Shown here in pieces: positions 1 through 11,450 of a stretch of DNA of 64,000 bases. The notes below the pieces were generated by a model, which worked only from the letters and a program-made list of their open reading frames with translations, was not told the DNA's origin and ran no database searches. Both the position numbers and the translations under genes were made by a program. Positions within the stretch are counted from its first letter, which is position 1. Each line of letters opens with the position of its first letter. The DNA comes from Haemaphysalis longicornis (lineage: Eukaryota; Arthropoda; Arachnida; Ixodida; Ixodidae): positions 150,021,309 to 150,085,308 of the forward strand of contig CM023454.1 in the NCBI GenBank assembly GCA_013339765.2, in the 5' to 3' direction.

Positions 1-311
1 CACGTGGGTATGTGCCATGCACAGACACCTATTTGTGTTGTCGTTGTACTTGATTGCTAGAGCGGATCTCAGCTTTGAAATTTCGTGTCAGTACTCCTTT
101 AGGCAGGTGCATTAGCCCTTCTCACGCCCGATTCTTGGCCAATCCCCCACGTGGGTATGTGCCATGTCAGCGGCCAGGCAGCGCGCGCCCATCTCCCCCC
201 GTTGCCAAGGAAGACGAGGAGATTCCTGGCCAGTCCCCCACGTGGGTATGTGCCATGTCAGCGGCCAGGCAGCGCGCGCCCATCTCCCCCCGTTGCCAAG
301 GAAGACGAGGA
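1..311. repeat. 91-bp tandem duplication carrying CACGTG
   Basis: Two adjacent 91-bp units (130-220 and 221-311) are nearly identical; each contains CACGTGGGTATGTGCCATG and a CCCCCCGTTGCCAAGGAAGACGAG-like tract. The first 19 bases of the window match the same core, so a further copy probably starts outside the window. A perfect E-box palindrome (CACGTG) occurs in every copy. The block lies upstream of a TATA-like TATAAAG at 374-380, so it could be an enhancer array of a retroelement promoter. That role is inference. Confidence 0.75.
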
Positions 312-364
312 GCGCGCGCACCCGCAGCTGTTGCTATGTGGACGGACGGCGGTCACCGGAATTC

Positions 365-510
365 AGGGTCGCTTATAAAGTGCATTCGCACTTAAAAGTT
401 TGTTGAAAGTGCTCTCTGTCTCGTGTCGTCTCTCTCCTGTCTTCGTTAGTTTTTTGCGCAATTGAAGTACAGCATGGATTACCAACTCGCCCAATCCTAC
501 AGCCTACTAA
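365..510 (+). other. Promoter-like retroelement terminal module
   Basis: A TATAAAG box is followed by a pyrimidine-rich stretch, then GCGCAATTGAAG and a CAACTCGCCCAA motif (483-494). The motif recurs on the + strand near 11437, 27872, 28491 and 42215, two of these next to Penelope-like sequence. I read this as the terminal or leader part of a tick retroelement whose body is missing here. Confidence 0.4.
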
Positions 511-3480
511 GTCATGTTGACGTGTCTCGCCTCCGTCCGGCGGGCTGTTCATAGCCGATTTCCGGTGCTGGGCCTTGCGGACTTGGGCTGGTGCGATGAC
601 CGGGCTCTTCGAGGAAGGTTTGCAGGCAGCGATTAAGTATAGGGCTGGGCTTAAGGTACCGTGAGGGGGTATTTCGCTTTAATGGGACATACCCAGCACC
701 CCCATTACGAAAGTCAAGAGCGACATCTGCGGCCTCCCAAACAGCAAAGTAGATTTAGTGGTGACGAACTGACAGCAGCCGCCGAGAGAATTTGTGATGT
801 TGGTTGGCAGGATCAGAACATGGCACATTCCTACGGGGGGAAATGGTCAAGAAGCTTTGTGCCTAATCAGCATGTGACCTATATTATTTTAGATACCAAA
901 ATTTCTAAAAGGAAATGCCGAACCGAAAATATCTTTTTCTCTTCTGTATTTTTGTTTTTGCGGAGATGGAGCCAGACAATGGTTCTCGTCTTCTCTTGCC
1001 CTCTGATAATGATCGCAGGGTTAAATATGTTGTGGGTAGCGAAATAAAAAAAGAACGCTGCGCGGCGTTTTACTTAAATTTTGCCCCTCCCGTGGAAAAC
1101 AACGAAACAATGACATGTATTCAGGCGCAGTAATCGTTGCGGATTTTCTTCGGCGCGATCACGAAAACAAATCCCAGCGACATGTTGGCTGCAATATGTT
1201 ACGTGGCGGCAGGACAGGTGACGCGACCAATGGACCTCTCCTGGGGTACGTCACGCGGCGGCCGTGACGTCACGGCGAGCGCACGTGCTGGGTGTGGCCG
1301 GGAGGGTGGTTGGCAAAACATTCGGACCCGCGCGCGGCGCGTATGCAGTGAGGCTGCATTAGACGCGCGCTAAAGTGGAGTTTGTGTTTATGTGTTCGGT
1401 TTTCTGATGCCGGTGGGTTGCTGTACTCTCGGCTAAGCAAATCGTGCGAGCAAAATCAGCGGCATCAGACTTTGCCGCGTCCCCAAACACGTAAATTTGG
1501 CAGGTATTGTGGATGCGCGCAATGCGCCGAAGAGGCTAGCAGCACAAGCAGCGACATCGTCCGCTCTTACTCATAGCAACGTTTCTCATTCTCGAACTTC
1601 TGCTGTTGTTCAAAGCGCAGTCATATCGTCTACATTGGCAGTCCGCGCTGATTACTGCCATGAAATGGTGCTGTTTATTAACCATCTGCTATCATGCAGC
1701 ACCAGCAGAAATAGTACCGGGGGTTGGGGTCAGATGGAAACTTTCTTGCTGGGAAATATTGTCATGTTTTGATGAGATAGAGTACTGTATTAAAAATACA
1801 ATGAATGCCTGACCTGCTTAGCTACGCGAAATAAATGTTTCGAAGAAGTATCCTCGATAGCCGCCTGCCACCAAATCGACCACGACAAGTTTGGTCGTAT
1901 GGGGAGATCTGTTCAAGACGAACAAAATTCATTGCTTGTAAAGGCAATAAAGTTTTACCTTGATCAAAGATATTATGCCTTAAGGACGCGGAAAAACTGA
2001 TATGCTTGCCGTGCTCACATTCATGTAGCATCATGCCTTCGGTGTGAGATGGGCCGCTCACGCGTCTCGAAAAAACTCGATATCTGTTGGCCCTAAGCGA
2101 ACGGACTCAGTGAATGTATTCTTTTGTTGCGGCCTCCCGACGCCGGTGAATTCAGCGGGTCTACAAGGACACTAACTTTAACTATCATGAAATAATGAGT
2201 ACCGATAATTATTTCAGTGCCACTGTCGCAAACTATACGCATGCACTAACAATATGTGGCTGCTATGTTACTCTCACAATGGCGATGAGCCGTTTCGCGG
2301 TTTTACTGGGGAAAAATGCAACAAAGCAATCGGTCACCTACGTATGAGCACGACATCATCGCGATAATTTTATTTGAATAATTTTTGGTTTTTGCTCTTT
2401 ATACTTTTGTTTCGTTGCTGCTAAATTTACTTTTTAATCGTTTCATGCTTTACCTTTCCTTTCCCCCCTCGACATGAAATCGTTCGTAAGCCACTGTATC
2501 CGGGGGACGCAGAGATACCAAGAACAGGGAGCGTATACGCTGCCTGAGGCACTGCGCTCAGCTTAAGCGGACCTCGAAAACAACAATGAATGAGCTTTCC
2601 TTGGTATGTGTCCTAACATAAAGCATCATAACAAAACATTCTTGGAACGCGTCGCAAACGCCCCAATCTTCAGAATGACTCGTTAACGCTGTTCTGACAC
2701 GCACTGATTATCCAAAAGCGTCACTCGTCATATACGAAAGTGTTGCGGAGGTTTTTGGTGCAGAAAGCTACATGGAGGTGCGACGTCAGCAGCTAGGATA
2801 GCCAGACCCCCACCTGTAATGTAGGCGGCCAGCGACGGCCCGAACCATCGGCACATCATTCCTTTCGGGCACCGCGCGGCCAGGCCGGGCCGGCGGCGCA
2901 GGCGCGTTCTGCCAACCGAAGCCGCATTTCGCGGCCGCCAGCAGGCGCCACCCGTCGCGCACGTGCGCTTCGTGACGTCACGGTGTTTACATACAGGGAG
3001 AGGTCCATTTACAGAGAGATGCAACCTGTTCGGACGTGACAGCTCGAGCTAGGCGACACGTCGCATCTTCGTCTGTGGAGCGCTACGCAGGAATTTCTCC
3101 TTCGTCTTCATCTCGTTTCAGTATAACTTCCCACAAGAAAGTATGTTCCGTTCAACACCCTAATGCACGAGTGTATGAATGGTAATTATTCTTTAATGAA
3201 CGTGATTGGTTGGAACAAATGACGTCAGAAAATAGGACGCCTGGCATAAGGACTGCTTGGAACACTTTTTTTATTTTCTTCGGTGTAATTTATGCTCGCG
3301 CAGCAGTCATGGGCGTAAATCTCATAGGCTGCATGGATTTATTTAAGAAGTGAATATATTGCACGCAGCCGGCACTTTACCGGCAGAGATATTTTGACAG
3401 CACTGTCCTCTGGGTGGCTGTTCAGGCAGACTTCATTGTGTGTGGTATGTCTGCCTCTGCCAGGCGCATAACCTGCCCTG
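511..3480. other. No recognisable gene
   Basis: The open frames here are short, lack family motifs and are not joined by convincing splice signals. The stretch 1137-1575 and the block 2840-2970 are CpG-rich and could be promoter or retroelement remnants. I see no RNA gene. Confidence 0.5.
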
Positions 3481-3486
3481 ATTAGC

Positions 3487-3555
3487 GTAGCGCAGTGGTT
3501 GCGCCTCTGGCTTCTGATCACGAAGTCGTGCGTACGAACCCGCGTTCTTCCATAT
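3487..3555 (+). repeat. tRNA-like SINE head (degenerate)
   Basis: TAGCGCAGTGG resembles a pol III A box and GTACGAACCC, about 40 bases on, resembles a B box. The T arm does not fold with a proper 7-base loop and there is no clean acceptor stem, so this is not a functional tRNA. A tRNA-derived SINE fragment is the likeliest reading. Confidence 0.35.
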
Positions 3556-3673
3556 TTTAACTTTGTTCCTTGCGGTTTTCTTCGCCTTATACACTGCGCA
3601 TATTTATTCAGAAACTTGGTTTTTTTGCGGCATTCTGTCTTTATTATTTATTCGAGCCCTGCCTTTATGTGTT

Positions 3674-3776
3674 GTGTTTTGTTGGCTTAGGCTAATTAGG
3701 TTAGACTGAGGTTGAACCTGCCTTTACTGGTTGGGTTAGGTTAGGTTCGGTAAAATTGGTTAGGTTAGATGCTTGC
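3674..3776 (+). repeat. Interstitial TTAGG-like repeats
   Basis: Several GGTTA/TTAGG units occur in a short span (AATTAGGTTAGA, GGGTTAGGTTAGGTT, TTGGTTAGGTTAGA), interrupted by unrelated bases. TTAGG is the ancestral arthropod telomere unit. The array is short and degenerate, so it is an interstitial trace, not a telomere. Confidence 0.5.
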
Positions 3777-4379
3777 TTAAAATACTTATGCGAATAAACC
3801 ATACAAGAGAAAAAATGCTCCGGCGTGGGAGAGAGTGAAATGCGGAGTGCAAGAAAAAAAAATGCCGGCAGGATGGGCACATAGTCGCGATCAGTCAATG
3901 GTGGCGCAAAATATCGTGCGTTGTTTTTCGAGCACATGAATCACTAAATGCAATACAGCTGGCACAATTTCTGGGGCAGATAAATAGGCGCCTGCCGGCA
4001 CAACATCCACACCCATTTATTTATCGCGGGAGTTCTTATCATAGTTGTAATCATGGCGACACTTGGGACGATTAAGCATCAGCGTGGTATTTATACGGAC
4101 TGTTCGTCGATCCTATCCGGTTGATCGGCTGTTTTTAATCGAATAATGAATCGATTGGGTGTGGCCAATCGAACGAATACTCGTACGAGGTCGGTGACAT
4201 CAAGCAACAGCTCAAGCGTATTCCAAGCTGCTCCAACATGTCCCATTCGGCAAATGTGATGTGCGGAGAGAGTGTCCTGCTGCCATTTGCATCCTCCATG
4301 CTGCACCAAGGTTCCTCGAGATTCTTTATCGTCACGCGTGTGCTGTTCCGACGCGCGGCAATGCCCTGCTCTAGCTTCT
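3777..4379. other. No recognisable gene
   Basis: I find no conserved frame, splice-supported exon or repeat boundary that I can name. The next element starts abruptly inside an endonuclease domain at about 4380. Confidence 0.4.
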
Positions 4380-4434
4380 ATCTAGACATACCAAGGTCAC
4401 TTGCATGCTTACAAAGCGAGCGTGCTTGCGGCCT

Positions 4435-5058
4435 GGTATGGATCGCACATGCAGTCGTGGTGGCGGTGTTTGTATTTTAGTAAAACAAGGTTTCAATTGC
4501 GAATTGATAGAAGAATTTTGTGTAGTCAAAAACGACTGTGAATTCTTCTGTGTTAAAGTTGATGGTATAATACTTGCTGTCTGCTATCGACCCCCGAGCG
4601 GGATCATACTACCTTTTCTTGATTTTCTTGAGTTATTCCTGGATTTTGTAGGAAGAGATAGGTTTGACGTCATCTTAGGTGGCGATTTGAATACAAATAT
4701 GATCGGGCACAATTCCACACAAACCAAATTAGATGTGCTGTTAACCTCTAGTCTTTCAAATGTGATCAACCTTCCTACTAGAATAACGCCAATTTCATCG
4801 TCATTGATCGATCTTTTCATAACGAACATAAGTTCCGACAAATTAGGAAGTGGGGTAATTGCAGCGGAAATAAGTGATCACTTGCCGATATTCGTATGCT
4901 CGTTAAAAAATATGCCACTCAAAAAACATCAAAGAACACACCCATTTGAATGCATAAATGAAAAAATCTTTCCCTATTCAGCGAAAAAATTTCGAGTGCA
5001 GTTTGGGAGAGTGTACTTAGAAAAAGTGATGCAAAGAGGGCGTACGACGAATTCATGA
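4435..5058 (+). pseudogene. LINE endonuclease domain, partial
   Basis: An open frame shows the apurinic-type endonuclease in order: SRGGGVCILV, the CYRPP motif, the FDVILGGDLNTNM motif (catalytic D and N), a linker ending in LPTRITP, the LIDLFITN segment and the terminal SDHLPIF motif. In an active LINE this domain nicks target DNA. The N-terminal part with the first catalytic N and E residues is missing, and the frame shifts shortly after 5058. It is continuous in logic with the reverse transcriptase that starts about 40 bases later. Confidence 0.75.
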
Positions 5059-5094
5059 GAATCCTCAAGCCTATTTACTCCGCATGTTTTCCTT

Positions 5095-6344
5095 TTGTGC
5101 TCCAGAAACAGAAACGAAAGATTCGAAAGCCCTGGATTAATTCTGAGCTTGGCGCGAGAATACGAAAAAAAAAAAGTCTTGTACAACGAATTTATTAAAA
5201 CAAGAAATCCATTTTTGTTAAAGCAATTCACAGTTTTCCGGAACCATTTAGATAAGGACTTAAAAAAAGCTCGACGTGACTATTACAGTAACATGTTCAC
5301 ACCAGCGCTTGGAAATACGGCAACAATGTGGAAAAAATTGAATTCTCTTTTAAAACGGCACATTCCCCAAGAAACTACTCACACCATTAAGCAAAATGGC
5401 ATCGAATTTTCAGGAAAGCCGCTTGCCGATGCCTTCAACCGTTATTTTATTGATGTTGTACAAAGCGGGAATGTACAAAACGACCTTGAAAACTTTCGGT
5501 ACATAGATAACTCCATATTTCTTGATCCTGTAAGCTACCGTGAAGTAAGTGACGCAGTGTTAGGGCTCAACAATAGCAGCGCGCTTAATATCGATGACAT
5601 ACAAGTAAAACCCTTAAAATACGTTATCTCTTTTTTGACACCATACATTGCTCACATATTTAATTTGTCTATTAGCCAAGGTGTTTTTCCTTCAAAAATG
5701 CAGACTGCTCGGGTGACAGTGCTTCATAAAAAGGGAGAGAAAAATGATATGGGAAATTACCGACCAGTTTCTATACTTCCAGTACTCTCAAAATCACTTG
5801 AAAAACTTTTTCTAAAACGCTTGACTAGATTCGACCAAAAACACACCATAATAGTCGATTGTCAATAGTGGCTTTCGTCAGGGCTTTGGAACGGAGATTG
5901 CGCTTATTGATCAAAAAGAATATATCTTGTCTCAATTAGACCGAGCAAAACATGGTACTCGGTCTGTTTATTGATTTAACAAAAGCATTCGACCATATCA
6001 ACCACAATTTGCTAGTACGGAAGCTAGAGCGCTGCGGTATACGAGGTGTGGCAGCCTCCTTCATTAAATCTTACCTCAAAGATCGTAATAAAATCGTAGC
6101 CTTGGCTGGCTTTTCGTCAGAACCTTGTCGAGTAAAAAGTGGTGTACCGCAGGGCAGTATTCTGGGACCCTTTCTTTTTAATATATACGTAAACTATATT
6201 ATTGGCGTATCATCGTGCGCTAAGTTTATCATCTATGCCGATGACACGAGTATATTTTTCCATGGTAAAACGGCGCACGAATTAATTGTAAATGCAAACT
6301 CAACTTTGCGGAAACTAGAATCATGTACAGAGCAAAATAGTTGA
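5095..6344 (+). pseudogene. LINE reverse transcriptase, frameshifted
   Basis: Two open segments (5095-5868 and 5952-6344) joined by a shifted stretch cover the linker and the reverse transcriptase palm. Visible motifs are NYRPVSILPVLSK (5754-5792), GLFIDLTKAFD (motif A, start of second segment), SGVPQGSILGP (6138-6170) and YADD (6234-6245, catalytic aspartates intact). Between the segments the GFRQGFGTEIAL stretch can be read only by changing frame. The protein would prime cDNA synthesis on nicked target DNA, but this copy cannot make it. Confidence 0.8.
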
Positions 6345-6526
6345 AAGATTAGCGGTCCAAAGACGAAAGCAATATTTTTCCGCGCCAGAAATAAGCCGGT
6401 AATAATTGACAATGTTATTGCTTTAAACTCTGCCAAAGTGGAGACAGTACCGTCCGTAAAAACACTCGGAGTCATATTTCATGAACATTTATCTTAGGAT
6501 GAGCATGTAACATTACTCGCAAAAAA

Positions 6527-6898
6527 ATGTCTCAAATAGTTGGCCTTCTATACCGCCATAAACATATTCTACCGCCTAAAATGATATTGCTCATATATAA
6601 CACATTGTTTTCTGCAAGGTTAAACTATCGCCATTGGGTCTGGGGAACAACCACCCAGGAAAACTTGCGAAAAATTCACCGGCTACAGAAAAATGTCATT
6701 AGAATGCTCGAAAACATTTCTTTCCATCACCACAGACAGCCTTTATTCGAAAAATACAATGTATTGTCGGTAACCACAATATTCGACAACCGTCTGCGTA
6801 AGGTTTATAAACAAGAAGTAAAAATGGGCAGATCGTTCCTTAAACACCTGGCAAAGCTAAAACCAAATGATCTTGTGTACAACACGCGACACACATAA
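6527..6898 (+). pseudogene. LINE C-terminal region
   Basis: This open segment carries the part that follows the palm in CR1/Jockey-type proteins: a helical stretch with LLIYNTLFSARLNY, then the LRKIHRLQKNVIRM motif. Read on past 6898 in shifted frames, the sequence still resembles the family's C-terminus (NRLPRMLNTFLSRN near 6950). That tail overlaps a tandem expansion at 6975-7095. Confidence 0.7.
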
Positions 6899-6974
6899 CA
6901 TTGCAGCGTTTTGACATACAGGACACCTTACGGACAACAAATGCTCGAAAACCGACTACCAAGAATGCTCAACA

Positions 6975-7095
6975 CATTTCTTTCTAGAAACACAGCACTA
7001 GGAATCACCTAGGAAGCACTAGGAATTATTAGGAAACACAACACTAGAATCACAGCACTAGGAATCAGCACTAGGAAACACATCACCTTTAGGAA
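6975..7095. repeat. Short tandem repeats of CACTAGGAA type
   Basis: The unit CACTAGGAA(T/A) recurs six or more times with spacers (for example 6989, 7017, 7057, 7070). It sits where the LINE C-terminal codons should be, so it probably arose by slippage within the element. Confidence 0.6.
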
Positions 7096-7400
7096 TCTGC
7101 GCAATTTCTTCATCTCCTCCTGAGAATGTTGTTTCGTAGTGTATTTTGATGTGTGCTTGATTGTTTTTTTTCTCCTTGTAGAGGTTCCATGCATTTTATG
7201 TTCTTAGGTTGCCACTGACGAAAGCGGCAAATATATGACTTTCCGTTGTGTTGAATGCTCTTTTTATTGCAATCGTCGAGCTCACCCTTTCTGTGGTTGT
7301 TTTCCCCGTATCACTGTATTTTAGTGATTTTCTACTGTATTATAATGACATTTATGCTGTATTTTAATGATGTTCCTGCGTCACTATATTTTAATTATTT

Positions 7401-8965
7401 TCTACAAACCCGATTGCAGTAACGAACAGTATTGTTTGATTTTCGGACAACGTTTCCAAATGCTGTTCAGCGGCCAGTGGGGGAAAGGGGGGCGGGGGAG
7501 GTCTGCGGCTGCGTCAAGCTGACATCTAGTCGGCTTTTTCTGCGGACCTCCAGCATCATGTATTTACTTGATGCGAATAAAGATCAACTTCAAATGGCCG
7601 CAAGAAGCCGTTCCACGCCGGCTGCCCGGAGCGCGTAACCGCGAGCCACGTATGAGCGACGCACTTCGAATTCTGGAAGTTCGCTTTGCCCAGCCCCAGA
7701 CAGATGTCCGTGCACAGCACCCCACTCCATGGCAGCCTACTGTGGCCCGTTGATCCGCCTTGGGCCGCTCCGGCGCGCGGCTCACCTGGAGCCGTTACAG
7801 ACAGGCGGGCATCGTTGGCCACAGAGGTTTACAAATGAGCCGTTCATCTGACGAAAGTGGCAGTTGAAAATTCCGCTTGAACATCGCATTTCCTTCTCCT
7901 CTCAAAGGCGTCCACCCTGGCGTAGGGCGTCCGGCGTAGGCAAGCTCGACCTTCGAGAACACTCTTCCCAGCGCTCGTGGCGTGATCTCTTGCATGCTAT
8001 TCTTGTAAGTTCACGTAAGTCGCGGCTGAAGCGGGGAGCACAGACGCCGAATTCGCGCTACAGACGCCGACTTTGCGAAGCCGGATGCAGGGGGTCCTAG
8101 CACGTGCTAACGCGAGGCACTTTCGGAGAGATGTGAAGGCCTTTGTACAAAACAATCCGGGCCTGCCAGCCGTGGAGTACTTTCGGCGGCAAGTTCGGAA
8201 CTCCATGTGAGGTGCCACAGCCGGGTCTCCGACGAAGGCAGAGGGACCGCCAGCTCCGCTGTTTCTCCAGCCTTGCGCCACCATGGCAAGCTGCACTGAC
8301 GGCTTTACTACTTGTGTGCGTCAGTGCCTACACTTTTGGGAACTTACTTTCTTGCGTCGCCTGCCGGAGAAACGTGTTTGACGTGTTCTAACATGTGCGA
8401 CTTTCATGTTTGAGAAATGCCAGTAGATGGCCGAAATGCCCGAATAATGGTTTTCAGCGTGACTTTATACATGTGTATTTCCCCTTACAGACGCAAACTT
8501 TCTCTCTGCACGCAAATATAGTAGGATTTCACTTGGCAAAGGGTGCACTCCCCTCCCAGATATAAAGAGGGAGAGAAGCTGACAGGAGACAGAAAGTTGA
8601 GAAGAACAGAGGCACCGCCGCATCTGCTAGCTCCGCTGTCATCGAAAGGCGCTAGTCTTCTGCGGCACCTCCCTTCTCTTCCCCTCCCGTCTCGCCGCTC
8701 ACCCGGGGGAGGTCTGTTTGATTTTACTGCTCTGGACTGCGCCATGTACTGAAAACTTATGTTACAGTTCGCCTTGAGGTGTATGCTCGGGCACGAGCCA
8801 TTTCTTGCACTTTTGAGTCACAACACTGCTTGCAACGCGTATTCTTTTATTTGCTATCGGAACAATCGAGCAAACATCTATTTCGAAATAAAAGAACGCG
8901 GCCAATACCTTTATGTATTGAAGTTTCGCTTCAAACATGACTAATGTCTTCGGTTTGGTCCACAC
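7401..8965. other. No recognisable gene; promoter-like fragments
   Basis: There is an AATAAA at 7576-7581 and a TATAAAG-like box at 8560-8566 followed by a G/A-rich leader. Neither is tied to a coding frame I recognise. Overlapping open frames on both strands at 7556-8300 are low in family signal and probably chance frames in GC-rich repeat DNA. Confidence 0.4.
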
Positions 8966-9445
8966 TGTTGAAAAGTATAATTATGGTACCAAACTTAGCG
9001 GTTTCAAAAGGTTTTGCCTATATAAAATTCCGGTTTCAGAATTTCTGTAACGGTGAAGGTGTTCACGCAGTTGCCAGGCACGGCACGGCCAGTAGAAAGG
9101 AGGCCTTTTTGGGCTCAATCTCCAGTCGTTTTATAGCTAAAGGCGCCCGTCTACTCGAGTCAGACAAGAAAGGCCATTTTGTTGTCCTCGAACAGTCTAT
9201 GTTAGCAGAAAGGGCAGCGGCAGTGGTCCGTAAGAATTTCAGAGAGGTACGTGCCAGTGGGGTAACAGCCAGCAACCGGGACCTGGACATGTGGAAATCG
9301 TAGGATCTGGATAGCCTAGCCACGGCTTTTAAGAAGGCAAATGAACACACGTTGAAGCTCCTTTTTGAAGCAAAAACCCATAAGCCGGGGGTACCCTTTC
9401 GTTCTATCGTTTCGGAGCGAGGGTCGTGGCAGGTAGCTGTTTCTG

Positions 9446-9595
9446 ATTGATTGATTGTGGGGTTTAACGCGCCGACGCAACGCAGGCGATGAGGCCGTAG
9501 TGGAGGGCTCCGGATTAATTTTGACCACCTGGGGATCTTTATCGTGCGCCGAAATCTCGTACACACGGGCGTTTTTGCTTTTCGCCTCCATCAGA
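9446..9595 (-). mobile_element. Ruka-type SINE (3' part) with 15-bp TSD
   Basis: Read on the minus strand it runs from GATGGAGGCGAAAAGC through the body (CGGAGCCCTCCACTAC) to a CAATCAATCAAT tail, as in ixodid Ruka SINEs. The 15-base direct repeat AGGTAGCTGTTTCTG flanks it exactly (9431-9445 and 9596-9610). The tRNA-like head is missing, so it is 5'-truncated. It interrupts the Penelope reverse transcriptase and is therefore younger than that copy. Confidence 0.85.
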
Positions 9596-9736
9596 AGGTA
9601 GCTGTTTCTGGTTTTTTAGAAAAGCAATAGGCATCTTTGACCATCATTGCTCCGTTTTCTGTGTGGAACTCCGATGCGGTGGTGGAGCATCTGTCTTCTG
9701 TCGATTACTTGAACGTCTCGGGAAATAGCCTGGGGC

Positions 9737-9950
9737 GGTATACTCGTAACTGTCCCTTTTGAAAACGTCCCTTTTGAGCCTCTTTCATCGTGACGTACTT
9801 CCGGTTAAGCAATGGGCGTTGACAGTAGGTTTGCCGCGCTTGCGTTACGTCACTTCCGGTAGTTTGCTTTTGGCCAATCAGGGCTCACCAAAGGGGACAC
9901 TTTTGAAAGGGACGCAAAAGGGACAAAACTCGAGAATACCGTCCCTGGAC
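9737..9950. mobile_element. MITE-like insertion with inverted ends
   Basis: Left end CGGTATACTCGTAACTGTCC and right end (reverse complement) CGGTATTCTCGAGTTTTGTC match, with further CCCTTTTG repeats just inside both ends. It has no coding capacity. It separates two conserved Penelope palm segments, which fit together when it is removed. A target duplication is not clear to me. Confidence 0.7.
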
Positions 9951-10820
9951 GTTGAGGACCTGTTTTACTCCCTGCCTTATGATGTGCTGATGCGACGCAC
10001 TAGAGATTGCATTACAAACGACAATGATGAGCTGGCCTTTGTGAATCGTTGTGGAATCCCAGTGGCGGCTCTTTTGGAGCTGCTCGGCTTATAATTTCGG
10101 GGTACTTTGCGGGGTTTCAAGATGAGGTATACGCGCTAAAGTCAGGAGGTGCATTGGGTCTAAGGTTGCCCCTGTCTTGAGCAACATTTTTGTGGGCAAG
10201 GTTGACTGTGATTTGCAGCTTGATTTGCAGGGCATTGCCACGAAGGTTTTTCGTTATGTGGACCATTTTTTGGTCCGCGGGGCTGCAACCTACAAATTGA
10301 GTCTTTCAAATGTGCTGTTCGTGATGCCTTCAAGGCGAAAGGTGAAGGTTTGAAGTTCATGGCCGAGTTTTCCCGTTGACCGCACCTTGAAACTTTTTGA
10401 CCACGAGCTCGGTTTCTCGCGGCATCATACATGCTGTATGTACGCACCCCGTTCTAGCAAGCCGCTCTTAAACTTCGCTTCTTTTCATTCGAAGCTAGTT
10501 AAGAATGGGACAGCCCACACGTGACTCAAATCCGCTGTCAACAAGTCCTGTTATGATTTGGTGCAACAAAGCTTCAATGCGCAAATAATTCGGCTGGGGA
10601 ACGCTGGCTTCCCTCTCTCTGTGCTCCAGGCAATCTGTCAGCGTATTTTAAAGCAAGTTAAAGTGTTCGCGCATTGCATAACGGATGCTGACCAGAATAA
10701 AAAAAACTGGCGGTCATACCGTATGTACATGCGCTGTCGCATCGCCTCAAAAAGACGGCTGACAGGTTTGGTGTTAAGGTGGTTTTCTCGTCCAGGAATA
10801 AGCTAGGTAGATAATGCAGT

Positions 10821-11306
10821 ATGGTGAGCAACAGGCTTGATTCCCGTGACAGTGTTCCCACACGTGGTTGTTTGATTAAACACAGACTCCAGTTTGTTCG
10901 GTGTATGACCAATGTTGGGTACTGCATTCCTATGTCCTGTGGCCGGGCGTACGTCGGCCAGACCGGCTGCTGTCTTAATGTACGCTTAAGGGAGCATCAT
11001 TCCCCTTTGAAAGGAAGGCCATACACACACATGGCTCTGCACTGGGGAGACTGCGGCTGGAAGCCATGCTTCACAGACACGCAAGTGCTTTTTAAACAGA
11101 GAGACCGTGCTACCAGGGAAATTGCTGAAGCCTTCCATATCCGGACTATGGGATCGGATTGTATCAGTGACCCGTCCCTCAGCATTCTAGATAAAGAAGT
11201 GTTACTTCTTAAGAGAGGGGCTAGAAGAAGACAAAGTATAAGAAGGGAAGGGGGCGGTTGTCCTCGTGTACGGCCGTACGCATGTGCGACAGTCACACGT
11301 GCCTGA
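10821..11306 (+). pseudogene. Penelope GIY-YIG endonuclease end
   Basis: An open frame holds the C-terminal nuclease: RGCLIKHRLQFVRCMTNVGY, then CIPMSCGRAYVGQTGCCLN with the GIY-YIG-like pair Y...YVG, then the NVRLREH arginine/histidine motif and a helical segment. Penelope proteins place this domain after the thumb, as here. It would nick target DNA. The upstream part is broken, so I treat this as a remnant. The last 60 or so codons run into the low-complexity 3' region. Confidence 0.75.
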
Positions 11307-11355
11307 TTGTTGGGTCTTTGCATGGTGTATATGGGCTCTCGATTTTATTAAATCT

Positions 11356-11450
11356 TTCAGTTGATAGTAAGCGCTGGTGTCGCTTCCCTTTCTCGTCCCT
11401 GTGTCAGTTTGCGCCCACGTTTCACTCATGGATGTTCACCAACTAGCTCG
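11356..11450 (+). other. Retroelement terminal module
   Basis: After an ATTTTATTAAATC stretch, the segment runs CAGTTGATAGTAAGCGCTGG, a pyrimidine-rich block, TTTGCGCC and finally CACCAACTAGCTCG (11437-11450). The same order of blocks appears at 42130-42229 (+) and, inverted, at 36570-36645 and 57257-57335. It looks like the common end segment of a Penelope-type family. Confidence 0.55.

Larger units (their letters stand above)
4380..7400 (+). mobile_element. CR1/Jockey-like LINE, 5'-truncated
   Basis: A non-LTR retrotransposon copy begins inside the apurinic-type endonuclease (RGGGVCILV at 4455) and runs through reverse transcriptase to the C-terminal region, followed by an AT-rich 3' part. 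ORF1 is absent. Domain order and the motifs GGDLNTN, SDHLPI, GVPQGSILGP and YADD are typical of the CR1/Jockey group; I cannot choose the clade by eye. The frame is broken by several stops and shifts, so the copy is dead. The exact 3' end is uncertain (about 7.1-7.4 kb). Confidence 0.8.
9130..10450 (+). pseudogene. Penelope reverse transcriptase remnant
   Basis: Reverse transcriptase of the Penelope type, split by two insertions and several stops. Before the SINE lies THKPGVPFRSIVSERGSW; after the MITE lies SLDVEDLFYSLPYDVL with the motif-A aspartate context. The YVDD box reads YVDH (TATGTGGACCAT, 10255-10266), so the second catalytic aspartate is lost. The stretch IESFKCAVRDAFKAKGEGLK follows in the expected place. 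In an active element this enzyme copies its RNA at an exposed 3' end. Confidence 0.75.
8970..11450 (+). mobile_element. Penelope-like element A, degraded
   Basis: A near full-length Penelope-like retroelement, in order: N-terminal conserved region (RLLESDKKGHFVVL at about 9150), palm segments (THKPGVPFRSIVSERG 9379-9426; SLDVEDLFYSLP 9949-9980; catalytic box at 10255), the thumb/linker and a C-terminal GIY-YIG nuclease (10900-11000). It carries two later insertions, a SINE at 9446-9595 and a MITE-like unit at about 9737-9950. Many stops and shifts show it is dead. Its 3' end grades into the terminal module at 11356-11450. Confidence 0.8.

Noticed and set aside
3487..3555. Functional tRNA gene
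   Set aside because: A and B boxes are present but the T arm and acceptor stem do not pair; more likely a SINE head.
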